Assembly: GCA_003645495.1 (NCBI GenBank)
Contig: QNFK01000173.1
Location: 1 to 5,317 of the forward strand
Direction: 5' to 3'
Length of the DNA stretch: 5,317 nt
From: Gammaproteobacteria bacterium
Lineage (GTDB): Bacteria; Pseudomonadota; Gammaproteobacteria; Steroidobacterales; Woeseiaceae
Both the position numbers and the translations under genes were made by a program. Shown here one piece after another: positions 1 to 5,317 of the stretch (the first letter of the stretch is position 1; the number at the start of each line of letters is the position of its first letter). Below the pieces are notes generated by a model that did not search any database, was not told the DNA's origin, and saw only the letters and a program-made list of their open reading frames with translations.

Positions 1-792
1 CGCACAGGCATATTTGATTTTGATTTCTTCTGCGTACTGCGTTGGCGTACGCATTGAAACCGCGATGTCATTTGTAACCTGGTCTCCGGCGATCGGAATG
101 ACCGCAGTGTGTTGAATCGCGCCGCCAAGAAATACAGCGATATCAGTTGTGCCGCCACCAATGTCGACGATGCATGCACCCAGTTCCTTTTCATCATCGG
201 TGAGGACCGAGTAACTGGATGCCAGTTGTTCCAGAACAATGTCGTCGACTTCAAGGCCACAACGTTGGACACATTTGACGATATTTTGTGATGCACTCAC
301 GGCGCCGGTGACCATATGCACTTTCGCTTCGAGTCGAACCCCAGACATGCCGATGGGCTCGCGAATTCCTTCCTGGGAGTCGATAAGAAATTCCTGCGGC
401 AGAATATGCAGAATTTTCTGATCGGCAGGAATCGCGACAGCCCTCGCGGCGTCGATAACACGATCCACGTCTCCCCCGCTGACCTCTTTGTCACGAATTG
501 CCACGATGCCATGGGAATTCAGGCTGCGAACATGACTGCCCGCAATACCGGTATAAACGGAATGAATATCACAGCCGGCCATCAACTCAGCTTCCTCCAC
601 CGCGCGCTGAATCGAATGTACGGTCGACTCGATATTTACAACCACACCCTTTTTCAATCCTCGCGATGGATGCGATCCGATACCAACGACTTCAATGACG
701 CCCTCGTCGCTGACTTCACCAACGATTGCGACGACTTTCGAAGTGCCAATATCGAGCCCGACGATGAGATTTTTTTCGCTTGTCTTATTCAC
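1..792 (-). CDS. ftsA: Cell division protein FtsA, N-terminal 264 residues (3' end beyond window)
   Basis: FtsA is an actin-like ATP-binding protein that tethers FtsZ filaments to the inner membrane and recruits later divisome proteins. The reading frame is open for 264 codons from a GTG start at 792-790 to the window edge, against about 420 in E. coli, so the C-terminal third and the membrane-targeting helix are missing. Visible actin-fold motifs are phosphate 1 (GLDIGTSKV, residues 12-20) and phosphate 2 (VDIGGGTTDIAVF, residues 209-221). The stretch between about 85 and 165, including GMSGVRLEAKVHMVTG, corresponds to the 1C subdomain typical of FtsA and absent from MreB-type actins. PSRGLKKG (42-49) and LASSYSVLTDDE (190-201) also match the family. 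The GTG overlaps the ftsQ stop as GTGA, and an AGGG at 801-804 sits 8 bases upstream. Identity is near certain; the start is well supported. Confidence 0.97.
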   Translation of the reverse strand, partial: MNKTSEKNLIVGLDIGTSKVVAIVGEVSDEGVIEVVGIGSHPSRGLKKGVVVNIESTVHSIQRAVEEAELMAGCDIHSVYTGIAGSHVRSLNSHGIVAIRDKEVSGGDVDRVIDAARAVAIPADQKILHILPQEFLIDSQEGIREPIGMSGVRLEAKVHMVTGAVSASQNIVKCVQRCGLEVDDIVLEQLASSYSVLTDDEKELGACIVDIGGGTTDIAVFLGGAIQHTAVIPIAGDQVTNDIAVSMRTPTQYAEEIKIKYACA

Positions 793-1622
793 TCAGTTAA
801 CCCTGTTATCACCAGTCGTCCTGCGACCATTTCCTGTCCAATCGCGGTCGAGTCCTCCACTGGCAATCTGCTGCCGTTCTTCCAGCCGATCGTGAAGCCA
901 TTGCTGTAACGCATGTCAACAAATTCGATTTCTGCTTCCCGACTCGAAATAATGCTGGCTGCGACGTCCAGAAACAGCTGTGTTCTCGCCTCGACATCGC
1001 GCCGTCCGAGGCGAATTTCGACGCCGTTTTGCAATGTCATCTGCCATGCACCACGGGCATCGACCTGCACTCTGCGAAGATCCAGGCCGAGTGGAATCAG
1101 TTGCTCTCTTATCTCCAGATAGCGTGTCGCAACAATCGCGGATTGCCCTTTCGGCCCGCTGAGGCGTGGCAGCTCCGCCGGCACATGCCGCGCGTCAGTA
1201 ACAAACAGGTCGCCGCGAGTATTGAGGAGACCACTTTCACCCCATACCGCAGCAGGAATCTGTTCTGTCACACTGATCTCCAGTTTTCCCGGCCAGCGAC
1301 GCGCTACATTCGCCTGGTCTATCCAGGGTAAAGCGACAATTCGTTTTTGCATGAGCTTCAGATTCGCACCGAAGAATCCGGCGCTGAGTTCAGTGCTGAT
1401 TGATTCCTCGATCTGCAACGCGCTGGCCCGCTGAAATGGTCCCTCGATCGTGATCGAGCGAATCGGCTGGTCGAGCAACCCGGCGCTGAACTGGTAACAC
1501 AATGCGATAATCGCGCCTGCGAGCAGCAAAACAGACAGCTTGCCTATTGGTAACGCCGGCATACGAAATTGTCGCGTCTTTTTCTGTTTGCGGCGCTTTG
1601 CCTGCGTTTGTTTACGCGTCAT
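789..1622 (-). CDS. ftsQ: Cell division protein FtsQ
   Basis: FtsQ is a bitopic inner-membrane protein that joins FtsB and FtsL and links early and late divisome proteins. The chosen frame gives 277 residues, close to the 276 of E. coli. Layout: a strongly basic cytoplasmic tail (1-28, including KRRKQKK), one membrane segment (about 29-48, LSVLLLAGAIIALCYQFSAG), a periplasmic POTRA domain (about 51-121, ending PWIDQANVARRWPGKLEISVTE), then the beta domain. Near the C-terminus, VDMRYSNGFTIGW matches the E. coli region that contacts FtsB: Tyr239 and Trp247 have the spacing of E. coli Tyr248 and Trp256. The start is ATG at 1622-1620, preceded by GGGGTGG. The frame is open further to a TTG at 1676, but those 18 extra codons lie wholly inside the ddlB end. 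It overlaps ddlB by 11 bases and ftsA by 4. Confidence 0.95.
   Translation of the reverse strand: MTRKQTQAKRRKQKKTRQFRMPALPIGKLSVLLLAGAIIALCYQFSAGLLDQPIRSITIEGPFQRASALQIEESISTELSAGFFGANLKLMQKRIVALPWIDQANVARRWPGKLEISVTEQIPAAVWGESGLLNTRGDLFVTDARHVPAELPRLSGPKGQSAIVATRYLEIREQLIPLGLDLRRVQVDARGAWQMTLQNGVEIRLGRRDVEARTQLFLDVAASIISSREAEIEFVDMRYSNGFTIGWKNGSRLPVEDSTAIGQEMVAGRLVITGLTE
801..804 (-). promoter_or_regulatory. Ribosome binding site for ftsA
   Basis: AGGG on the minus strand ends 8 bases before the ftsA GTG (792-790). It lies inside the last codons of ftsQ, and together with the GTGA stop/start overlap supports GTG as the true start and coupled translation of the two division genes. Confidence 0.6.
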
Positions 1623-2607
1623 TTGCGGCCACCCCGACGGGTACGAATTCAGTGTTCTCTGCAATACTCGTTTCAAGTATTCGCCAGCAGAGTTCAGCGA
1701 AATCCATGCCGGCTTCTTTTGCGGCCATCGGCACGAGACTGTGGCTGGTCATCCCGGGAATTGTGTTGACCTCCAGAACTTGCGGTACACCATCACTGCC
1801 AGTCATGAAATCAACCCGGCCCCAGCCCGAACATCCCAATTCAAGAAAAGCGGCGAGTGCGAGGTCGCGCAGTTGCTGCTCCAGATCCGCGTCATCTGAT
1901 CCCGGGCAGTGGTATTGCGTGTTCTCCGATTCGTACTTGGCACGATAGTCGTAGAATACTCGCGGCGTTTCGATCCGGATGCTTGGCAATGCCTGTCCCT
2001 GCACGACAGCAACAGTTGACTCAGCGCCTACAATGCATCGCTCAACCAGTGCTGGCCCTGCAAAACCCAGCGCAAGCTCCATGGCCGCCGGCAAGTCCGC
2101 AGCCTCGAATACCTTGCTCATGCCGACACTCGAACCCTGGCCGACCGGCTTGACCACCAGTGGAAAACCGAATTCTTCGACGGCGAGATTCGCATCTCCT
2201 GCCGATTCGGCGATCACATAATCAGGTGTGCTTATGCCGGCTGTGCGAAATAATTTCTTGCTTCTGAGTTTGTCCATCGCCAGCGCCGATGCCATGACAC
2301 CACTGCCTGTGTATGGGGTGTCGAGCCACTCCAATGCCCCCTGCAGCGCGCCATCTTCACCGCCTGGTCCATGCAGTGCGATCCACACGCGATCAAACCC
2401 GGCAACAGCAAATTCAGCCAGGTCTTTTTCCGCCGGATCCCAGGCATGCGCATCGACACCGCGCGACCTGAGCGCTTTCAGGACGGCTTCCCCGGTATCG
2501 ATGGACACTTCACGCTCACTCGAGAAACCGCCGTACATAACTGCAACCCGGCCAAAGTCCGCAGGGTTTTCAACTACGATCCGATTGTCATGTGCAAGTG
2601 CACTCAC
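1612..2607 (-). CDS. ddlB: D-alanine--D-alanine ligase (DdlB type)
   Basis: This cytoplasmic ATP-grasp enzyme joins two D-Ala using ATP; the dipeptide is then added by MurF to the peptidoglycan precursor. It has 331 residues, against 306 in E. coli DdlB. Motifs in order: GG-S-EREVS (26-35), ALHGPGGEDG (77-86), MDKLRSKK (111-118), VVKPVGQGSSVGMSKV (151-166), FYDYRAKY (218-225), GWGRVDFM (261-268), LEVNTIPGMTSHS (278-290). By comparison with E. coli, Glu31, Lys113, Lys153, Ser159, Tyr225, Arg264, Asp266, Glu279 and Asn281 match Glu15, Lys97, Lys144, Ser150, Tyr216, Arg255, Asp257, Glu270 and Asn272. Tyr225 in the omega loop points to D-Ala-D-Ala rather than D-Ala-D-lactate synthesis. The GTG start (2607-2605) overlaps the murB stop as GTGA; the next in-frame ATG (codon 24) falls in the fold core. 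The extra length is mainly about 16 N-terminal residues plus a C-terminal tail. Confidence 0.97.
   Translation of the reverse strand: MSALAHDNRIVVENPADFGRVAVMYGGFSSEREVSIDTGEAVLKALRSRGVDAHAWDPAEKDLAEFAVAGFDRVWIALHGPGGEDGALQGALEWLDTPYTGSGVMASALAMDKLRSKKLFRTAGISTPDYVIAESAGDANLAVEEFGFPLVVKPVGQGSSVGMSKVFEAADLPAAMELALGFAGPALVERCIVGAESTVAVVQGQALPSIRIETPRVFYDYRAKYESENTQYHCPGSDDADLEQQLRDLALAAFLELGCSGWGRVDFMTGSDGVPQVLEVNTIPGMTSHSLVPMAAKEAGMDFAELCWRILETSIAENTEFVPVGVAANDA
1629..1635 (-). promoter_or_regulatory. Ribosome binding site deciding the ftsQ start
   Basis: Minus-strand GGGGTGG ends 6 bases before ATG 1622-1620. It favours this ATG over the upstream in-frame TTG at 1676-1674 and gives a protein of normal FtsQ length whose N-terminus goes straight into the basic tail. 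The site sits in the last codons of ddlB. Confidence 0.6.
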
Positions 2608-3503
2608 TGGAGTTGCTTCCCGACGATGTGCACTTCGGGACGCAACTCAACGTCGTGCGTGTGCAAAACGGTTCGCTGTACGTGAGCAATCAGGCTTTCG
2701 ATATCAAGCGCGCTCGCCTGACCACGATTGATGATGAAGTTGGCGTGTTTGGCGGATACTTCAGCATCGCCAATGCGAAATTCCTTGAGGCCGGCAGCTT
2801 CAATCAGCCTTGCGGCATGATCACCTGGTGGATTGCGAAATACCGAACCACAACTCAACTGCCCCAGGGGTTGCGTATCCTTGCGGCGTGCCAGCATTTC
2901 CTTAAGCGTAGCCATGCTCGGACTGACTTGCGGATCGAAATGCAGATCCGCGCTAACGAACCACTCATCCTGCGGACCGTCGACTTGTCGATAAGAAATC
3001 GAGTATTCGTCTTTACCACGGTCGTGCACCTGCCCATGCCGATCAATGGTTCTGACCGACGTCACTCTTTCCCAGGTCTCTCCGCCGTGAGCGCCCGCAT
3101 TCATAGCCAGCGCGCCACCAACCAGCCCGGGAATACCTGCAAAAAATTCAGATGGGCCAAGGCCCCAACGGATGCACTGTCGGGCCAGCTGCGTGCAAGG
3201 CACGCTACCGCCAACATGTACTGCCTGGTCACCGGTTTTCTCAAGTTCGGTGAAGATCCCGGACGCAGCAATCACGACACCGGGCAGGCCACCATCGCGC
3301 ACCAGCAAATTGCTGCCAAGTCCAAACCAGAATACCGGCACATCTTCGTCCAGCGTGCTAAAGAACAACGACAAGTCGTCCAGGCTCGCTGGCTTATAAA
3401 AGAGCTCAGCCGGTCCACCGACCCGCCATGATGTGTGGCGACTCATCGGTTCGTCCCGTCTGATTTCACCGCTTACTGCAGGAATCGTCTGCACGGCCAT
3501 CAT
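2604..3503 (-). CDS. murB: UDP-N-acetylenolpyruvoylglucosamine reductase MurB, short (type II) form
   Basis: MurB is a cytoplasmic FAD enzyme that uses NADPH to reduce UDP-GlcNAc-enolpyruvate to UDP-MurNAc, the second committed step of peptidoglycan synthesis. It has 299 residues. N-terminal FAD-binding signatures are HTSWRVGGPAELFYKP (23-38) and GLGSNLLVRDGG (61-72); the central signature is GIPGLVGGALAMNAGAHGGE (123-142). SYR (170-172) carries the conserved active-site Arg. The C-terminal substrate domain has CGSVFRNP (218-225), with the likely proton-donor Ser220, and LRPEVHIVG (287-295) with catalytic Glu290. Length and the CGSVFRNP context fit the compact type II enzymes, not the E. coli type I form of about 340 residues. 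Two ATGs lie in tandem at 3503-3501 and 3500-3498; GGGG at 3511-3514 is 7 bases from the first. Its stop overlaps ddlB by 4 bases, and a 46-base gap separates it from murC. Confidence 0.97.
   Translation of the reverse strand: MMAVQTIPAVSGEIRRDEPMSRHTSWRVGGPAELFYKPASLDDLSLFFSTLDEDVPVFWFGLGSNLLVRDGGLPGVVIAASGIFTELEKTGDQAVHVGGSVPCTQLARQCIRWGLGPSEFFAGIPGLVGGALAMNAGAHGGETWERVTSVRTIDRHGQVHDRGKDEYSISYRQVDGPQDEWFVSADLHFDPQVSPSMATLKEMLARRKDTQPLGQLSCGSVFRNPPGDHAARLIEAAGLKEFRIGDAEVSAKHANFIINRGQASALDIESLIAHVQRTVLHTHDVELRPEVHIVGKQLQ
2616..2621 (-). promoter_or_regulatory. Probable ribosome binding site for ddlB
   Basis: Minus-strand GGGAAG ends 8 bases before the ddlB GTG start. It is a modest Shine-Dalgarno match located in the last codons of murB; with the GTGA overlap, reinitiation after murB may matter as much as this site. 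Confidence 0.45.
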
Positions 3504-3549
3504 TTCAGGACCCCGCGAGATTCGCTTCGAAAATTTTGTATCTGAAACT
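3504..3549. other. murC-murB intergenic gap (46 bases)
   Basis: This is the only non-coding stretch in the window. Its middle is AT-rich, with an 8-base palindrome AAAATTTT at 3530-3537. A 6-base inverted repeat (TTTCAG at 3503-3508, CTGAAA at 3542-3547) brackets it and includes the first base of the murB start codon. There is no GC-rich stem followed by a T-run that would suggest a terminator, and no convincing -35/-10 pair. It holds the murB ribosome binding site. Confidence 0.6.
3511..3514 (-). promoter_or_regulatory. Ribosome binding site for murB
   Basis: Minus-strand GGGG ends 7 bases before the first of two tandem ATG codons (3503-3501) and 10 before the second. It is the only G-rich stretch in the murC-murB gap and slightly favours the first ATG. 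Confidence 0.5.
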
Positions 3550-4974
3550 TCACTTTAGAACCTTCAGATGATTTGCGCGGTCGAGGAACCCGGGTAACGT
3601 CGCCGAGAACGCACCGATATCTCCGGCTCCCATCGTCAACAGCAGATCACCCTCTTCAAGCAAGCCATCCAGTACCGGTACAAGTTCCTGCAACGATTCG
3701 ACAAACACGGGCTCTACGCCGCCACGACTTCTGACTGCGCGTGCAATCGCCCGGCCGTCGGCACCGGTGATAGGATCTTCACCAGCCGCATAAACTTCGA
3801 GTACGACTAGTACGTCTGCGGTGCTGAGTACAGATGCAAAGTCATCCAGCAGGTCGCGCGTTCTGGTATATCGATGTGGCTGGAACGCCAGCACGATGCG
3901 CCGCGCAGGCCATCCGGAGCGAGCCGCCGCCAGTGTGGCTGCGATTTCTGTCGGGTGATGCCCGTAGTCATCGACCAGCAGAACTTTGCCCCTGGCAGTG
4001 CGAATCTCACCGTGAATCTGAAAGCGTCGATCGATGCCTTCAAACTTGCCGAGCGCATCAACAACTGCCTGGTCGCTGATTTGCAATTCACCAGCAACCG
4101 CGATTGCGGCCAGCGCATTGCGAACATTGTGCAAGCCTGGCAGCTGCAGTTTTATTTTCAGTGGTTCCTGCCGGTCTGCACGAACGACATCGAACGAAGT
4201 CTGACCTTCAGCGAAACTTATATTCTCTGCTTTAATATCGGCTTCATTATCCACGCCGTAAGTAACGACTGATCGCCCGACGCTGCCCAGAATCATGTTG
4301 ATGCCAGGATCATCGACGCACAATACCGCCAGCCCGTAAAACGGCAGGTTATGCAGAAACTCGACGAAACTGCTGCGCAACTTATCCATGTCACCGTCGT
4401 AGGTCGACATATGATCCGCATCGATGTTCGTCACAATTGCCAGCATCGGTTTCAGGTGCACGAATGACGCATCACTCTCGTCCGCTTCGGCGACCAGGTA
4501 TTCACCCTGACCAAGGCGTGCATTTGCGTCAGCACTCTTCAGGCGTCCGCCAATTACGAATGTCGGATCAAGCCCGCCCTCTGCCATCACAGTGGCGACC
4601 AGGCTGGTTGTGGTGGTTTTGCCGTGTGTACCGCCAACCGCAATTGAGTAGCGAAAACGCATCAGCTCGGCGAGCATCTCCGCGCGCGGGACGACCGGCA
4701 ACAACGCTTCTCGTGCTGCCGCAACTTCCGGATTCGTTTCATCAACTGCGCTGGACACGACTACTGCATCCGCGTCGCGAATGTTGTCCGCATCATGGCC
4801 GATAAAGACTGTCGCACCCTGGCTCTTTAGTCGTTTGACCTGTGTATTACTCTTCAGGTCGGAGCCCTGAATCTGGTAGCCAAGACTCAACATCACCTCT
4901 GCGATGCCCGACATGCCGGATCCGCCGATGCCGACAAAATGAACACGGTTAATACGACGCATACGTTGGATCAT
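3550..4974 (-). CDS. murC: UDP-N-acetylmuramate--L-alanine ligase MurC
   Basis: MurC is the cytoplasmic Mur ligase that uses ATP to attach L-Ala to UDP-MurNAc, starting the stem peptide. It has 474 residues, normal for the family. The N-terminal Rossmann-like domain carries HFVGIGGSGMSGIAEV (12-27), which binds the UDP end of the substrate. The central ATPase domain has the P-loop GGTHGKTTT (114-122), EADESD (163-168) and TNIDADHM (182-189, with His188). The ligase signature HNVRNALAA (282-290) follows, then FEGIDRRFQ (311-319). The C-terminal domain has DDYGHHPTE (335-343), QPHRYTRT (365-372) and GAGDIG (449-454). DDYGHHPTEI and the HFVGIGG start are specific to MurC/Mpl rather than MurD, MurE or MurF; the position next to murG favours MurC. 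The ATG start overlaps the murG stop as ATGA, with GGGAG (4984-4988) 9 bases upstream; a second ATG at codon 5 has no such site. Confidence 0.97.
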   Translation of the reverse strand: MIQRMRRINRVHFVGIGGSGMSGIAEVMLSLGYQIQGSDLKSNTQVKRLKSQGATVFIGHDADNIRDADAVVVSSAVDETNPEVAAAREALLPVVPRAEMLAELMRFRYSIAVGGTHGKTTTTSLVATVMAEGGLDPTFVIGGRLKSADANARLGQGEYLVAEADESDASFVHLKPMLAIVTNIDADHMSTYDGDMDKLRSSFVEFLHNLPFYGLAVLCVDDPGINMILGSVGRSVVTYGVDNEADIKAENISFAEGQTSFDVVRADRQEPLKIKLQLPGLHNVRNALAAIAVAGELQISDQAVVDALGKFEGIDRRFQIHGEIRTARGKVLLVDDYGHHPTEIAATLAAARSGWPARRIVLAFQPHRYTRTRDLLDDFASVLSTADVLVVLEVYAAGEDPITGADGRAIARAVRSRGGVEPVFVESLQELVPVLDGLLEEGDLLLTMGAGDIGAFSATLPGFLDRANHLKVLK

Positions 4975-5317
4975 GCTGTTGCGCTCCCAGGTTGTCCGGC
5001 GGCCTCAAGACACAGGTTGGTAATACGTCCCAACGCATTCGGTTGCGCCAGTGAGCGCGCGTGTTGCGCGCGTATGAGCAGGCCGTCCCTGCTGACAAGC
5101 CATTCCCGCAGCAGTTCGGCCAGCGACTTGTCGCTCAATTCAGTCTCGGACAAAATCGCGGCCGCGCCGGCTTCAACCATGCCGCGGGCATTGGCGGTCT
5201 GGTGATCGTCCACGGCGGCGGGATACGGCACAAAAATAGCGGGCACTCCCGCGGCAGCCAGCTCGGCTACGGTCAGCGCTCCGGCCCGGCAAACGACCAG
5301 GTCCGCCCAGGCATAAG
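4971..5317 (-). CDS. murG: UDP-GlcNAc--lipid I GlcNAc transferase MurG, C-terminal 114 residues (5' end beyond window)
   Basis: MurG is a peripheral enzyme on the cytoplasmic face of the inner membrane. It transfers GlcNAc from UDP-GlcNAc to lipid I to give lipid II, the last cytoplasmic step of peptidoglycan synthesis. The window holds 114 complete codons plus two bases, roughly the last third of a protein of about 355 residues. It is the sugar-nucleotide-binding half of the GT-B fold: the fragment opens YAWADLVVCRAGALTVAELA (1-20), where Glu18 corresponds to the UDP-GlcNAc-contacting Glu269 of E. coli. VPAIFVPYP (24-32) and DDHQTANA (36-43) follow, the latter with the donor-site Gln. The frame stays open to the window edge, so the in-frame GTG near 5246 is not the start. 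The stop overlaps the murC start by 4 bases. Confidence 0.96.
   Translation of the reverse strand, partial: YAWADLVVCRAGALTVAELAAAGVPAIFVPYPAAVDDHQTANARGMVEAGAAAILSETELSDKSLAELLREWLVSRDGLLIRAQHARSLAQPNALGRITNLCLEAAGQPGSATA
4984..4988 (-). promoter_or_regulatory. Ribosome binding site for murC
   Basis: Minus-strand GGGAG ends 9 bases before ATG 4974-4972. It supports this start over the in-frame ATG at 4962-4960, which has no purine-rich site at a suitable distance. It lies in the last codons of murG. Confidence 0.6.

Noticed and set aside
316..909. A 197-codon open frame on the plus strand, antisense to ftsA and the end of ftsQ
   Set aside because: It lies in codon register with ftsA on the opposite strand; same mirror effect. 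The ftsA frame carries all the actin-family motifs.
2228..2731. A 167-codon open frame on the plus strand, antisense to ddlB and the end of murB
   Set aside because: Low-complexity translation rich in Ser, Ala, Pro and Arg with no domain, entirely opposite two certain genes.
2592..3431. A 279-codon open frame on the plus strand, antisense to murB
   Set aside because: It is in exact codon register opposite murB, where stops would require TTA, CTA or TCA codons in murB. These are rare in moderately GC-rich genes, so long antisense frames arise for free. The translation shows no recognisable domain.
3504..3549. Possible internal promoter in the murC-murB gap (TACAAA-like element in the AT-rich middle)
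   Set aside because: No TTGACA-like hexamer lies 16-18 bases upstream, and AT-rich stretches of this length are expected by chance between genes.
4971..5246. A 91-residue reading of the murG frame starting at the GTG near 5246
   Set aside because: The frame remains open to the window edge, and the upstream residues (AWADLVVCRAGALTVAE) are the conserved MurG core, so this is the tail of a full-length gene and not a small protein.
1..5317. Search for a novel system, mobile element, CRISPR array, RNA gene or foreign island
   Set aside because: Six contiguous well-known dcw genes fill the window on one strand, with intact motifs, even composition and at most 46 bases between genes.

Overview
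The window is an internal piece of a bacterial division and cell wall (dcw) cluster. All six genes lie on the minus strand, so transcription runs from high to low coordinates: murG (3' end only), murC, murB, ddlB, ftsQ, ftsA (5' part only). I see no genes on the plus strand, no RNA genes, no mobile elements, no CRISPR array and no terminator. No stretch over 50 bases lacks a gene.

The likely source is a gammaproteobacterium. The FtsA, DdlB, MurC and MurG segments align closely by eye with my recollection of the Escherichia and Pseudomonas proteins. The order murG-murC-murB-ddlB-ftsQ-ftsA, with a short MurB inside the cluster, resembles Xanthomonas-, Legionella- and Coxiella-type gammaproteobacteria rather than E. 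coli, where murB lies elsewhere. I cannot name a family or genus from this alone. Base composition looks moderately GC-rich and even throughout, with no sign of transfer.

Layout: 4971-5317 is the C-terminal third of MurG. 3550-4974 is complete MurC. 3504-3549 is the only intergenic gap (46 bases). 2604-3503 is complete MurB. 1612-2607 is complete DdlB. 789-1622 is complete FtsQ, with its start placed at an internal ATG. 1-792 is the first 264 codons of FtsA. Four of the five junctions overlap: 4 bases at murG/murC (ATGA), 4 at murB/ddlB (GTGA), 11 at ddlB/ftsQ and 4 at ftsQ/ftsA (GTGA). This suggests one polycistronic message with translational coupling.

The genes form one process. MurB completes UDP-MurNAc, MurC adds L-Ala to it, DdlB makes the D-Ala-D-Ala end of the stem peptide, and MurG adds GlcNAc to lipid I to make lipid II. 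FtsQ and FtsA belong to the divisome that directs use of lipid II at the septum; ftsZ would be expected just beyond position 1. All recognisable catalytic residues are present. This is an ordinary, well-conserved region; I found no undescribed system, and the findings are small points with low interest scores.
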